36,305 nt of DNA from Gammaproteobacteria bacterium (GCA_024763505.1 JANTFI010000015.1:1-36305), one strand, 5' to 3'. Positions 20,015 to 28,536 are shown, counted from the stretch's first letter. Notes: a model not told the origin generated them from the letters alone. A program made the numbers and translations.

Positions 20015-20368
20015 ATGAGCAAAATTCCCGACATTACCGACACTGAAAAATGGGCGGTTCGCAGCACGCTGGACGAGCGCTGGGGCAAGGACAAGGTCGA
20101 TCTGGAAGTGGTCGATGTCGAAGCCCGACTCAGCAAGGCCGACCGTGAATTGACCGAATGCCCGGCACTGTACTGGGAACAGGGAGACTGTCATTTTGTC
20201 CTCATCAAAACCGGAGAATCTGCCTACCGTACCCAGTTTTATTATCGTAATCGCGAGCAGTATGGCACCGGCATCCATGAATATGAGAACATCGGCGATT
20301 GCGCGCTGTCCTTGCTGCGCCTGCAAGCCGACCATGAATTGAAACGCGCTCAGGAAGAAGATGCCTGA
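20015..20368 (+). CDS. hypothetical protein, 117 aa, acidic, cytosolic
   Basis: ATG at 20015 is preferred over the in-frame ATG at 19955 because the stretch between them overlaps promoter-like, AT-rich sequence and codes for an unconvincing peptide. The protein (MSKIPDITDTEKWAVRSTLD...) has no signal peptide or membrane helix, many charged residues, and alternates short strands (HFVLIKTGESAYRTQFYY) with helices (ENIGDCALSLLRLQADHELK). I do not recognise the family. It lies 92 nt upstream of the PPi-phosphofructokinase gene with a possible weak terminator between. Coding status rests on codon pattern and context. Confidence 0.7.
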   Translation: MSKIPDITDTEKWAVRSTLDERWGKDKVDLEVVDVEARLSKADRELTECPALYWEQGDCHFVLIKTGESAYRTQFYYRNREQYGTGIHEYENIGDCALSLLRLQADHELKRAQEEDA

Positions 20369-20377
20369 CGCCCCGGT

Positions 20378-20407
20378 CCCGGCCAGCGCCGGGCGATCCG
20401 AAAGTTT
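20378..20407 (+). terminator. possible intrinsic terminator before pfp
   Basis: CCCGGC-CAGC-GCCGGG (20378-20393) can be extended by a bulged CGGT/ATCCG pairing and is followed by AAAG and seven T residues. The gap between hairpin core and T-run makes it only moderately convincing. Confidence 0.4.
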
Positions 20408-20460
20408 TTTTATTTAGGCCCATGTAACAGAGACGGCCAATATTGTGGAGAAAATCTGAT

Positions 20461-21717
20461 ATGACCAAAAAAAATGCATTCTATGCGCAATCCGGCGGTG
20501 TCACCGCTGTCATCAATTCCTCAGCCTGTGGCGTGATTGAAACCTGCCGCAAGCACAGCGACAAAATCGGCAATGTGCTGGCCGGCAAGAATGGCATCAT
20601 CGGTGCGCTGACCGAGCAATTGATCGACACATCCAAAGAATCGGACGAAGCGATTGCCGCACTGAAGAAAACCCCATCCGGCGGTTTCGGCTCTTGCCGC
20701 TTCAAACTGAAAAGCCTGGAAGACAACAAGCGCGAATACGAGCGCCTTATTGAAGTCTTCAAGGCTCACAATATCGGATACTTTTTCTACAATGGCGGCG
20801 GCGACAGCGCCGACACTTGCTACAAGGTTTCACAACTGTCCGAAAAAATGGGTTACCCGGTGCAAGCGATTCATGTACCGAAAACCGTCGATAACGATCT
20901 GCCGATCACCGACAATTGCCCGGGATTCGGTTCGGTCGCCAAGTACATTGCAGTTTCCACACTGGAAGCGTCCTTCGATGTGCGCTCGATGGCCGCAACC
21001 TCGACCAAGATTTTCGTCATCGAAGTGATGGGTCGCCACGCCGGCTGGATCGCCGCTGCCGGCGCCCTGGTTGAAGACTATGGTATTCCGGTGATCACGC
21101 TGTTTCCGGAAATCGAATTCGATCAGGAGAAATTCCTCGCCGCAGTCGAGGCCAAGGTCAAGGAGTACGGCTATTGCACCATCGTACTATCAGAAGGCTG
21201 TCACTGGCCGGATGGCAAATTCCTCGCTGAACAGGGTACGCGCGATTCTTTCGGTCATGCTCAGCTCGGCGGAGCGGCTCCCGTCGTCGCCAACATGATC
21301 AAGGACGCACTGGGATACAAGTTTCATTGGGCGGTTGCCGATTACCTGCAACGTGCCGCGCGCCATCTGTCTTCCGAATCGGATGTCGAACAAGCCTACG
21401 CACTGGGTCAGGCCGCCGTCGAGAAAGCACTGGAAGGCAAGAATTCGATCATGCCGACAGTGGTCCGCGAATCATCCACTCCATACAAGTGGAGCATCGG
21501 TGAAGCACCGCTGTCTGATGTCGCCAATGTCGAAAAGATGATGCCGATGGATTTCATCACCGAAGATGGCTTCGGCATCACCGACAAGTGTAAGGAATAC
21601 CTGTATCCACTGATCAAGGGTGAAGCCTATCCGGATTACGATGACAACGGTATGCCCAAGTACGTCACGATGGAAAGCGTACTGGTTGACAAGAAGCTGG
21701 AGCCATTTGAAGTCTAG
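20461..21717 (+). CDS. pfp: 6-phosphofructokinase, pyrophosphate-dependent type
   Basis: 418 aa. ATG at 20461, with GGAGA about 9 nt upstream. Group A phosphofructokinase fold: AQSGGVTAVINSSACGV at the N-terminus, NGGGDSADT (111-119), PKTVDNDLPITDN (140-152) and VIEVMGRHAGWIAA. ATP-using enzymes have GGDGS and PGTIDND. Here an Asp stands at the position of the second of those loop residues and a Lys (141) replaces Gly in PGT, the two substitutions known to mark PPi-dependent enzymes. It would phosphorylate fructose-6-P reversibly with PPi and so can work in gluconeogenesis. It is next to hppA, adk and ppa, all acting on PPi or adenylates; in Methylococcus a PPi-PFK gene is reported as linked to an H+-PPase gene. 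Confidence 0.92.
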   Translation: MTKKNAFYAQSGGVTAVINSSACGVIETCRKHSDKIGNVLAGKNGIIGALTEQLIDTSKESDEAIAALKKTPSGGFGSCRFKLKSLEDNKREYERLIEVFKAHNIGYFFYNGGGDSADTCYKVSQLSEKMGYPVQAIHVPKTVDNDLPITDNCPGFGSVAKYIAVSTLEASFDVRSMAATSTKIFVIEVMGRHAGWIAAAGALVEDYGIPVITLFPEIEFDQEKFLAAVEAKVKEYGYCTIVLSEGCHWPDGKFLAEQGTRDSFGHAQLGGAAPVVANMIKDALGYKFHWAVADYLQRAARHLSSESDVEQAYALGQAAVEKALEGKNSIMPTVVRESSTPYKWSIGEAPLSDVANVEKMMPMDFITEDGFGITDKCKEYLYPLIKGEAYPDYDDNGMPKYVTMESVLVDKKLEPFEV

Positions 21718-21743
21718 CAACCCGTCTCTTCGCAGACGCTTTG

Positions 21744-21769
21744 ATAAGGGCTGCTGATGCAGCCCTTAT
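21744..21769 (+). terminator. hairpin after pfp, probable terminator
   Basis: Perfect 11-bp stem ATAAGGGCTGC / GCAGCCCTTAT with loop TGAT, followed by TTGTTACTCTTT. The T-tract is interrupted. It ends only 16 nt before the start codon of the next small gene. Confidence 0.6.
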
Positions 21770-21785
21770 TTGTTACTCTTTGGCT

Positions 21786-21983
21786 ATGACTCTAGAAAAA
21801 GCTTACGAATTGCTGGAAACCCAGGTTTATATCGGGCAAGGCTACAACCGGAATGCAGCACGTCTGATTCTGGCTGAAGTGCAGCGCGACCTCGGACAGG
21901 CAGCCATTGATGAATTAATTCGCCGATTGAATATGGATGAAGTATTCGGTTTCAAGATCGGCCAACAGTTTAAACAGCCTTAA
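21786..21983 (+). CDS. small conserved-looking protein, 65 aa
   Basis: Starts at ATG 21786 ([20 protein letters not shown]), immediately after the hairpin; the in-frame extension to 21741 would run through the hairpin and is unlikely. All-helical, ending [12 protein letters not shown]. No membrane helix or cysteine. There is no good Shine-Dalgarno upstream. It sits between pfp and ppa, 23 nt before the latter, so it is probably co-expressed with ppa. Family not recognised; a role linked to PPi metabolism is only suggested by position. Confidence 0.65.
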   Translation: MTLEKAYELLETQVYIGQGYNRNAARLILAEVQRDLGQAAIDELIRRLNMDEVFGFKIGQQFKQP

Positions 21984-22006
21984 ACTTTACTCTCAGGAAA
22001 ACAACT

Positions 22007-22555
22007 ATGTCTTTACACCTCGTTGCAGCGGGCAAGAATTGCCCCAATGACATCAATGTCATTATCGAAATCCCGTCCCACAGCGATCCGGTCAAATATG
22101 AAGTCGACAAGGAATCCGGCGCCATGTTTGTCGATCGGTTCATGGGTACAGCCATGCACTATCCTTGCAACTATGGCTATATTCCCCACACCCTGTCCGA
22201 AGATGGCGATCCGGCCGACGTACTGGTCGTCACTCCGGTGCCGCTGATTTCCGGCTCGGTCATCCGGGCGCGCCCGATCGGCATGTTGAAGATGGAAGAT
22301 GAATCCGGTCAGGATGCAAAAATCCTGGCAGTTCCGGTCGATAAATTATCGCGCACCTACCGTGATGTGAATAATGTGCGAGATATGCCTCGCTCCTTGC
22401 TCGATACGATTTCTCATTTCTTTGAACACTACAAGGATCTGGAAGATGGGAAGTGGGTCAAGATCGAAGGCTGGCTGGACGTGGAAGATGCCAAGAAAGA
22501 AATCATGGACAGCATCGAGCGTTACAACAACCTGCCGGAAAAGCCGCGCTTCTAA
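22007..22555 (+). CDS. ppa: inorganic pyrophosphatase, family I
   Basis: 182 aa cytosolic enzyme. Family I residues: [40 protein letters not shown] with DGDPADVLV as the metal-binding signature, and [10 protein letters not shown]. It hydrolyses PPi to 2 Pi with Mg2+. A ribosome site CAGGAAA precedes the ATG at 22007. Having both this enzyme and HppA/PPi-PFK means the cell can either waste or conserve PPi energy; Ppa would need regulation relative to the others (inference). Its stop overlaps the convergent GGDEF gene by 4 nt. Confidence 0.97.
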   Translation: MSLHLVAAGKNCPNDINVIIEIPSHSDPVKYEVDKESGAMFVDRFMGTAMHYPCNYGYIPHTLSEDGDPADVLVVTPVPLISGSVIRARPIGMLKMEDESGQDAKILAVPVDKLSRTYRDVNNVRDMPRSLLDTISHFFEHYKDLEDGKWVKIEGWLDVEDAKKEIMDSIERYNNLPEKPRF

Positions 22556-23256
22556 TCGCGGTCGGGTTGCTGTGGATCTGGCCTGTTGCCAAACAGGTCG
22601 GATTTTTCTTGCGCGCTGACCGAGGTCTCGGTCGGCAAGCTGGAAAAATCGGCATGCGCCACCCGATTGCGACCCTGCTGTTTGGCCTGATACAGATACT
22701 GGTCGACCGAATCGATAAAGGCTTCCGCCGTCATCGCTTGCCCTCGCTGATAAACCCCGACACCAAAGCTGGCCGTGATCGGAAATTGATGCTCGTCAAA
22801 TTCCACGGTTGATTGTTCCAGCCATTGACGCACACGCTCTGCGATATTGACCGCCGTCGCCAACCGGGTTTGCGGCAGGATAATGGCAAATTCTTCTCCG
22901 CCATACCGGCATACGATATCCGATAACCGAACCGCCTGACGAAACACACTGGCAGCCATAATCAAAGCCTGATTACCACCTTCATGCCCCCATTCGTCAT
23001 TGATAGCCTTGAAGAAGTCCAGGTCAATCATGATTAGCCCGGTCGGGATTCCACTACGCTGTGTTTGCTCCATTTCTTTCGCCAGCATTTCGCGAAAATA
23101 GCGAAAGTTATACAACCCGGTCAATGTATCGGTGGTGACCAATTGCTTCAGCTCGGCATTTTCAGCCTGCAAATCCTTCAACTCTGTCAACCACTGGCAA
23201 TCGGCAACGCCCACCGGGCAAATCATTTCCCGATCTTTCTCTTTGTGCTCACTCAT
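22552..23256 (-). CDS. diguanylate cyclase (GGDEF domain)
   Basis: 234 aa, soluble. Residues 1-40 contain two cysteines (Cys13, Cys20) and a short coiled-coil ([17 protein letters not shown]) that could dimerise it. The GGDEF domain starts at [14 protein letters not shown]. The active site is GGEEF (119-123), and an RxxD inhibitory site (RLSD, 110-113) lies exactly five residues before it, so product feedback by c-di-GMP is expected. [19 protein letters not shown] matches the metal/nucleotide loop. No membrane or PAS domain; the N-terminal cysteine pair might sense redox state or metal (speculative). Tail-to-tail with ppa. Confidence 0.92.
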   Translation of the reverse strand: MSEHKEKDREMICPVGVADCQWLTELKDLQAENAELKQLVTTDTLTGLYNFRYFREMLAKEMEQTQRSGIPTGLIMIDLDFFKAINDEWGHEGGNQALIMAASVFRQAVRLSDIVCRYGGEEFAIILPQTRLATAVNIAERVRQWLEQSTVEFDEHQFPITASFGVGVYQRGQAMTAEAFIDSVDQYLYQAKQQGRNRVAHADFSSLPTETSVSAQEKSDLFGNRPDPQQPDRD

Positions 23257-23294
23257 GGCTTCGCATTATAGCAATCTATCCATCCAGACAAACA

Positions 23295-23316
23295 AAAGCC
23301 CGGAAAACCGGGCTTT
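23295..23316 (-). terminator. intrinsic terminator after the TraF_2-type gene
   Basis: Stem AAAGCCCGG / CCGGGCTTT with an AAAA loop, 23 nt past the stop at 23340 on the minus strand. The downstream minus-strand sequence TTTTGTTTG supplies the U-rich tail. Confidence 0.7.
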
Positions 23317-23339
23317 GTATTTTTTTACGGGTATTGCGG

Positions 23340-24773
23340 CTAGAAACGGAAACCAAGCTGGAAGGATGCCCCGACCTCGTTTTCGTTACCGGCTACAGCC
23401 AGATCGATATGCACCACGCCAAATGGTGACAACCCAAGACCAGCCGATGCTACGCTCCGATCGCTATTGACCATATCTGCACGATAGCCAAGACGTATCT
23501 GTGCCCAGTCCAGTGCGTTTAACTCCAGTCCCAAAGCGGCATACCGGCTGCTGTCACCGATAATGCCGACCGAGTCATTTTCGGTCAGGTCGAGATCCAG
23601 CGCCAGTGTGCTCCAGTCATTGGTATGTGAAACCCCGATGCGGGCCTGCGGCTTGATAGAAAGGATTCGACCGGTGGAGACTTTCACGCCGAGATTGGTA
23701 TCAAAATTCATGGCATCATAGTCCTGCGCAACCACATTCTTGATCACCAGTCCGCTGCGCCAGCCGTTTCTGTGATCCATGGCGAATCCGATGTCCATAT
23801 TGAAGTCACTGTAATCGACCGAATAGTCATCCCCACTGACATTATCGACATCCGCATTATCGGCGTTGACTTCATAATCGAACACCGTGACATTTACCAC
23901 CTTCGGTGTAATACCAATGGCTACCGGCTTGTCCATTAAGGTCATTTCTCTGGACAAGGTTAAACCCACTTCAGCGATGGCGACACCGAGGACATTCACC
24001 TTTGACTTGATGTCCGACTCTACTGTGCCCGTGGATTCAGCGGTAAAGTTGATTTCTATATCCGGGACCGTGGTTGGATCATTGTCACTGTCGGTAACGG
24101 TGACAAAATTAAATTTGGCCGGAGTGGTTACACAGTCGGTAAACGCAGCCAGATTACCGGAAAAAGCCGGATTGGCATCCTCGTAACACTGCGCCAGAGA
24201 ATTCACATCCTGGGTCAGATTGGTCACCGTATCAGCGTCGGCATACACCATCACGCCGGAAAAATTGGCACTGGCCGAAGCATGCAGGGCAAGACCAAAA
24301 GAATCCGATGGAATCGCCAATACGACTCCGCCCCCAAGCTCAGCTTCCATCGGACGGTCACTAAGCGTTAACACTTCCTGATTGACCGCATCGATCGCAT
24401 TCACTGTGTTACGCAAGTCGACCGGGTTGACCGAATTATTCCGAATGGCAAAGTTGTTCTGGCTGATTGCATTATCCAGATCACTGACCACGCTATCGTC
24501 AAAATTATCGACGGCGTCGACAAAGTCATCCGGGTCATAGGCTCGCGCACCGATTACCGGTACCACCAATGCAAAATCATCACTTTTGCTGGCGATCGAC
24601 ATTAGAGCCGGGTTAAAAAAAACCGAAGAACCCGGGTTGGCGACCGCGACGCCGGCACCACCCATGGCCATCGACTTCGGGTCGAAGGAATTGAACGGTA
24701 CTGCCAGCGCGTTGAGTGAAATACAGACCGAGGCCGACCCGGCAACCAGCGACAACTTGAGATTGAAATTCAT
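23340..24773 (-). CDS. TraF_2-type outer-membrane beta-barrel protein
   Basis: 477 aa. ATG 24773, preceded by CAGGGGT. The longer open frame to 25181 is a shadow of the opposite gene. Signal peptide MNFNLKLSLVAGSASVCISL ends at ALA. The mature start PFNSFDPKSMAMGGAGVAVA followed by SSVFFNPALMS is typical of proteins annotated as F-plasmid TraF (PF13729) and, more loosely, FadL-like barrels. Alternating strands and the terminal phenylalanine (QLGFRF) fit an outer-membrane barrel. Despite the family name there is no conjugation gene nearby, so a transport or structural role in the outer membrane is more likely. The insert around 170-230 is rich in Asp, Asn and Thr. Divergent from the HIT-superfamily gene. 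Confidence 0.78.
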   Translation of the reverse strand: MNFNLKLSLVAGSASVCISLNALAVPFNSFDPKSMAMGGAGVAVANPGSSVFFNPALMSIASKSDDFALVVPVIGARAYDPDDFVDAVDNFDDSVVSDLDNAISQNNFAIRNNSVNPVDLRNTVNAIDAVNQEVLTLSDRPMEAELGGGVVLAIPSDSFGLALHASASANFSGVMVYADADTVTNLTQDVNSLAQCYEDANPAFSGNLAAFTDCVTTPAKFNFVTVTDSDNDPTTVPDIEINFTAESTGTVESDIKSKVNVLGVAIAEVGLTLSREMTLMDKPVAIGITPKVVNVTVFDYEVNADNADVDNVSGDDYSVDYSDFNMDIGFAMDHRNGWRSGLVIKNVVAQDYDAMNFDTNLGVKVSTGRILSIKPQARIGVSHTNDWSTLALDLDLTENDSVGIIGDSSRYAALGLELNALDWAQIRLGYRADMVNSDRSVASAGLGLSPFGVVHIDLAVAGNENEVGASFQLGFRF

Positions 24774-24876
24774 TATGATGATTACCCCTGATGATTGTGA
24801 AGTAACCCAGACTATAGTGCAAAATCTGGCAGGATTTGCGAAAATTGATCGTTTCAGCTTGACCAAATGCCAGAAC

Positions 24877-25905
24877 ATGACCGAATTCGCACTGTCTTCC
24901 CAGGCCGGTTTTTTTGAACACTTTGCCAATCGCCTGCAGCAACTACTCGAACAGAAGGAACTCGGCGTTCTGATTCTGGCATTAGCCAATGCACTGGCCA
25001 GAAAAAATCTGTATTTAGCATTACAACAGCCGCTGCAGGAAAAATTCAGCTTTTGGCAACAGTACCTGCAAAACCTTTCGGCCGATGACATCCAAAAAAT
25101 TCCTGCCGATGATCTATTGGTGTTTCGCGCTCTTCTGAACATGGACCTGAAAGAGCTACCGATCGCTGCCGTTCGAAGCACCGGACGCTGGCGGTTGCAA
25201 TTTCACCCACTGCGCAGTTTGCGCCCGGCTCGTAACAGTGGCAAAGCAATAGACTCCCTGTTTCAACCTTTCGACCCGCTCGCCTTCCATTTCAACAAAC
25301 CGTTTTTACGCAAGGAAATCCTGTGGCAAGGAGAAATCGCAGCGAGACCAGTCCGGCTGCTTTACAACAAGTTTCCATTTGCCGATTACCACGGGATACT
25401 GGTGATCAATGCAGAGGCATGCCATCCACAGTATTTACAGCAACAGGATTGCAACTCCATGCAGGCTATTTACCAGCAGCTTTCTCCGTCGCTGGAAATG
25501 GGCATGGCCTATAATTCGCTCGGAGCCATGGCTTCGGTCAACCATCAGCACTGGCAAAGCTTTGTTAGCGATTCCCCTTATCCGATCGAACTCGACTGCT
25601 GGCAACACAATGGTGGCGGCAAACCCTACCCATTGCGCGTAAAGAAATATGATTCATTACCGGATGCCTGGCCTGAAATAGACCGGTTACAACGTGGCAT
25701 TCAGGCTTTTCATATTTTTATGAATAATGGATGCTGCTGGTTGATCCGGCGCAAGCGCCAAGGCAACTATCAAACTTCTGCGTGGAATAACGGTTTTGCG
25801 TGGTCCGAGGCGGCCGGAATTTTTCTGGCCGGCACGGAAGCGGATTTCAGATCGGTTAGTGCCTTGCAGATTGAGCAGGAATTCAGCCGACTGGCGACGG
25901 CTTAA
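24877..25905 (+). CDS. HIT-superfamily nucleotidyltransferase/phosphorylase, GDP-hexose phosphorylase (GDPGP/VTC2)-like
   Basis: About 342 aa. The central part FHFNKPFLRKEILWQGEI, LLYNKFPFADYHGILVINA and YNSLGAMASVNHQHWQSF follows GDP-D-glucose / GDP-L-galactose phosphorylases, with HQHWQ as the His-x-His-x-Gln nucleotidyl-transfer site. The family splits an NDP-sugar with phosphate; the substrate in bacteria is not fixed. Start uncertain: ATG 24775/24778 would leave almost no space from the divergent gene, so ATG 24877 is used, although no Shine-Dalgarno is evident for any choice. The N-terminal 150 residues are helical and unassigned. The stop overlaps the convergent PP2C gene by 4 nt. Confidence 0.7.
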   Translation: MTEFALSSQAGFFEHFANRLQQLLEQKELGVLILALANALARKNLYLALQQPLQEKFSFWQQYLQNLSADDIQKIPADDLLVFRALLNMDLKELPIAAVRSTGRWRLQFHPLRSLRPARNSGKAIDSLFQPFDPLAFHFNKPFLRKEILWQGEIAARPVRLLYNKFPFADYHGILVINAEACHPQYLQQQDCNSMQAIYQQLSPSLEMGMAYNSLGAMASVNHQHWQSFVSDSPYPIELDCWQHNGGGKPYPLRVKKYDSLPDAWPEIDRLQRGIQAFHIFMNNGCCWLIRRKRQGNYQTSAWNNGFAWSEAAGIFLAGTEADFRSVSALQIEQEFSRLATA

Positions 25906-27824
25906 AGCTCCCGAACCACCCGGAATCCGACATTGTACTGCCCTTTATCACTGGGGAAGGTTTCCCGGTTATCCACCCGCATCGAAGAAGCCGGGCTCTG
26001 AAATGCACCGCCACGAACAATACGCACACTGCAGTCACCACCGTCCCATACCGAGCCATCATCCGGCGCGCCGACATAATTGCGGTGATAGCAGTCATGC
26101 ACCCACTCATACAGATTGCCTGCCGTGTCATACAACCCAAACGGGTTCGCACCATAGGACCCGACCTGAGCCGCAGTCGATGTGCTCAGTACCGATCCAC
26201 AATCGAAGCAATGGGCCTTACCTGTGCCTTTTGCATTACCCCACCAGTATGAGGTACGTGTGCCGGCACGCGCGGCATATTCCCACTCGGCCTCAGAAGG
26301 CAAGCGATACTTTTTGCCGGTTTGCTTGCTCAACCACTTGGTATAGGCCAGCGCATCTTCCCAGGAAACATGATTGACCGGGTATTTATTTCGATCCAGA
26401 CCAGCGCTATCCGGCAATTCACGCCCGGTAGCACGGGCAAACTTGTCGTAATCGGCGAATGTGATTTCGTACACAGACATGGCTAAGGCAGGAACAGTAA
26501 CCGCATGGCGTGGCGTTTCATCGGCCGATAACAGCCCGGTAGCATTACCCATACGAAAACTGCCGCCCGGAATCTTGATCATGATCGGTCCCCGGCCACC
26601 GATTTGGAGCGGGTCGGTAAACGGATCGGGCTTGTCGACATAGGTTTTTTCTGGCGCTGCCTGAGCCTGCTTTACGGCAGGTTTGACCGGCTCACGAGGC
26701 TGAGCCGTTACCGGTTTCGGAGTAGCTGGCTCGGCTTGTGTAGACGATTTTCGATCGGGTAAGGCCGAATTGATTCGGGATTCCGCCTGTTCGATTAATT
26801 CCCCGGCCTGACCTTTCACCGACGAAATTACATCATCCAGTTTGGCATCGTCCGGTATGCTCGAGATCACAGCATCGAGTTTGCCCTGATCCCACAAATA
26901 GTAACCTCCACCAATCAACAGCAAAATAATAATGGCCTTGAGCAAACCGGAATAGGATCTGGGCTCTCTTGCTTCGCGCTTCGGTCTTTCGGCCGGTTCT
27001 GCCGGTGCCATTTTTGACAGCGATTCCTTGCTCGAGGTATCCGCAGCCATCTCGATTTCGGCTCGCTCCTTGATATCCACCACGATGATGGTGGTGTTGT
27101 CCTGATTAATCTTGTTTGCTTCTTCGACCGCCTTGAGCAAAGCATACACGCATTCTCTTGCAGTACTCGACCAGGATGAATACTGAATGATCGCACCGGC
27201 CCGTAACGTATCGAGGCCATCGCTGGCAATAATCAGGCGGTCCCCCGGTTTCAGTTTGACCGCGGTATTGGGACAATCAATGCTACTGATTTCTTCACCG
27301 GTCATGGCACTCATCAGCATATTGCGCGACATGCCCGGTTGCTCTTCGATCTCCATGCCCTGCTCTTTCATCATATCGATGTAAGCGCCATAACTGTGAT
27401 CGGCGTTTTGTTTGACCAGTTCCCGCTCCCGGATCAGATACAGATGGCTGTCACCCACGCTGACCCAGTACAGGTTATTATCCTGCAGATAAGCGGATAC
27501 CATGGTACAACCCATACCGCGCAGGGCAGGCGTTTCAGAAATGGAATCATGAATCTGCTGATTGGCCCGGTTGAGTGCCGAGGTCAGGGATGCCGGAACA
27601 TCCCGGCCATTGAATTCGCTTTGAAAAGCTTTATTGAAAGTCGCCACCACCATATTACTGGCGACATTACCGGCCGCATGCCCACCCATGCCATCCGCCA
27701 TAATAATCAGTGCGCTGGCTTCACCTTGGTCGGTATCACCGAGCAGCGACACCATGAAGGCATCTTCCTGATAATCACGGGCACCATCGATTTGGTCACT
27801 GGCTATGTCGTATTCAACTTTCAT
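25902..27824 (-). CDS. PP2C-type serine/threonine phosphatase fused through a membrane helix to an FGE-sulfatase domain
   Basis: 640 aa from ATG 27824 (the in-frame TTG at 27857 is less likely). Residues 1-252 are a PP2C phosphatase: ARDYQEDAF, ADGMGGHAAGNVAS (43-56), WVSVGDSHLYL, IIASDGLDTL and NQDNTTIIVVD supply the metal-binding aspartates. Residues about 293-311 (GLLKAIIILLLIGGGYYLW) are one membrane helix. A Pro/Ala/Lys-rich linker follows (about 350-400), then an FGE-sulfatase domain at 414-640 (IPGGSFRMGN, NHVSWEDALAYTKWLS, RLPSEAEWEYAARAG, NLYEWVHD, RIVRGGAFQS, NVGFRVVREL). The catalytic cysteines of true formylglycine-generating enzymes are not evident at the C-terminus, so a binding/sensing role is likelier. 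Predicted topology: phosphatase in the cytosol, FGE domain in the periplasm. No partner kinase was found in the window. Confidence 0.88.
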   Translation of the reverse strand: MKVEYDIASDQIDGARDYQEDAFMVSLLGDTDQGEASALIIMADGMGGHAAGNVASNMVVATFNKAFQSEFNGRDVPASLTSALNRANQQIHDSISETPALRGMGCTMVSAYLQDNNLYWVSVGDSHLYLIRERELVKQNADHSYGAYIDMMKEQGMEIEEQPGMSRNMLMSAMTGEEISSIDCPNTAVKLKPGDRLIIASDGLDTLRAGAIIQYSSWSSTARECVYALLKAVEEANKINQDNTTIIVVDIKERAEIEMAADTSSKESLSKMAPAEPAERPKREAREPRSYSGLLKAIIILLLIGGGYYLWDQGKLDAVISSIPDDAKLDDVISSVKGQAGELIEQAESRINSALPDRKSSTQAEPATPKPVTAQPREPVKPAVKQAQAAPEKTYVDKPDPFTDPLQIGGRGPIMIKIPGGSFRMGNATGLLSADETPRHAVTVPALAMSVYEITFADYDKFARATGRELPDSAGLDRNKYPVNHVSWEDALAYTKWLSKQTGKKYRLPSEAEWEYAARAGTRTSYWWGNAKGTGKAHCFDCGSVLSTSTAAQVGSYGANPFGLYDTAGNLYEWVHDCYHRNYVGAPDDGSVWDGGDCSVRIVRGGAFQSPASSMRVDNRETFPSDKGQYNVGFRVVREL

Positions 27825-27879
27825 CTGTTTTATCTTTATTTTTGTTCGCGCAAACAAGACTGCTTAAGGCCCCAACGCG

Positions 27880-27909
27880 ATCATATGTGCAATCTTGAAG
27901 TCATTTCAA
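27880..27909 (-). promoter_or_regulatory. sigma-70-like promoter for the PP2C-FGE gene, with an inverted repeat over its -35
   Basis: Read on the minus strand: TTGAAA (27909-27904), 18-nt spacer, TATGAT (27885-27880), ending 55 nt before the ATG at 27824. The -35 lies in a perfect inverted repeat CTTGAA-N5-TTCAAG (27894-27910), a possible operator. Confidence 0.55.
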
Positions 27910-28004
27910 GATTACCGCCATAACTCCAATTCACCAAACAAATTTTCTGCCAATTGAGACTCGCATACGTTTATCAACCAGCAATCCGGTATTAACGGTC
28001 AAGT

Positions 28005-28433
28005 TTAGTCTATAAACGGCTGAAACCCTGACTGCTTTAACAAGTGTAGTGGAAGAAAAAGTGGCTGTGGCAAATCTTTCCAGCGATACCAACCCCAGTT
28101 CTGGCCACTCTCTGTAAGCCATGTTTCCGATGTCGGCTTCGACTGACAATCCACATTAAAATACAAGCTGACCGTGTGGTACTGCGGGTCAAAGATATTA
28201 TTGCTAAAAGTCTCGAAAACCGGCGCTGTGTATTGCAATCCGTTAAACGCACTCAATAACCGCTTCACGGCGGCTTCGGCCGACTCCCCTCGGCGCAACC
28301 AGCCTCCCGGTAATTGCCAGCTTTCAGCCATCGGGGCTTTACTGCGCTGCCCAAGCAAAATATACCCCGAATGCCGAACCAATACAGCAATGCCGAGCGG
28401 TACCTGCCCGGAGCAGTGTAGCGGAGGTATCAT
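28005..28433 (-). CDS. Nudix-fold protein with degenerate Nudix box
   Basis: 142 aa. The fold is clear: VPLGIAVLVRHSGYILLGQR, then LPGGWLRRGESAEAAVKRLL. The Nudix consensus is Gx5Ex7REUxEExGU. Here Gly44, Glu50, Arg58, Leu60, Gly65 and Leu66 fit, but the three metal-binding glutamates are Leu59, Ala62 and Phe63. It is close to GDP-mannose mannosyl hydrolase-like (GDPMH) Nudix proteins, which also vary in this box, so some activity on a GDP-sugar is still conceivable. Lies between the dsrE-like gene and the PP2C fusion, all on the minus strand, with 180 nt to the latter. Start ATG 28433 has no obvious ribosome site. Confidence 0.8.
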   Translation of the reverse strand: MIPPLHCSGQVPLGIAVLVRHSGYILLGQRSKAPMAESWQLPGGWLRRGESAEAAVKRLLSAFNGLQYTAPVFETFSNNIFDPQYHTVSLYFNVDCQSKPTSETWLTESGQNWGWYRWKDLPQPLFLPLHLLKQSGFQPFID

Positions 28434-28536
28434 GATCGAGAATAATAATGAAAAATGAAAAGCTTATCGTTTTCGAGGCGAAATCGCACTCAAAAAGCAC
28501 AATGGCCAAAGTTTACCGGCAAAAAGGAGAGTAAAA

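Noticed and set aside
23340..24773. Conjugation gene (TraF) evidence for a plasmid or ICE
   Set aside because: The family name comes from distant similarity; no other tra/trb gene, origin or relaxase is visible.
24586..24876. N-terminal extension of the HIT-superfamily frame
   Set aside because: It overlaps the divergent TraF_2-type coding sequence and its start region; ATG 24877 is the first start that leaves promoter space.
24774..25181. N-terminal extension of the TraF_2-type frame
   Set aside because: It lies opposite the HIT-superfamily gene and would bury the signal peptide; ATG 24773 has a ribosome site.
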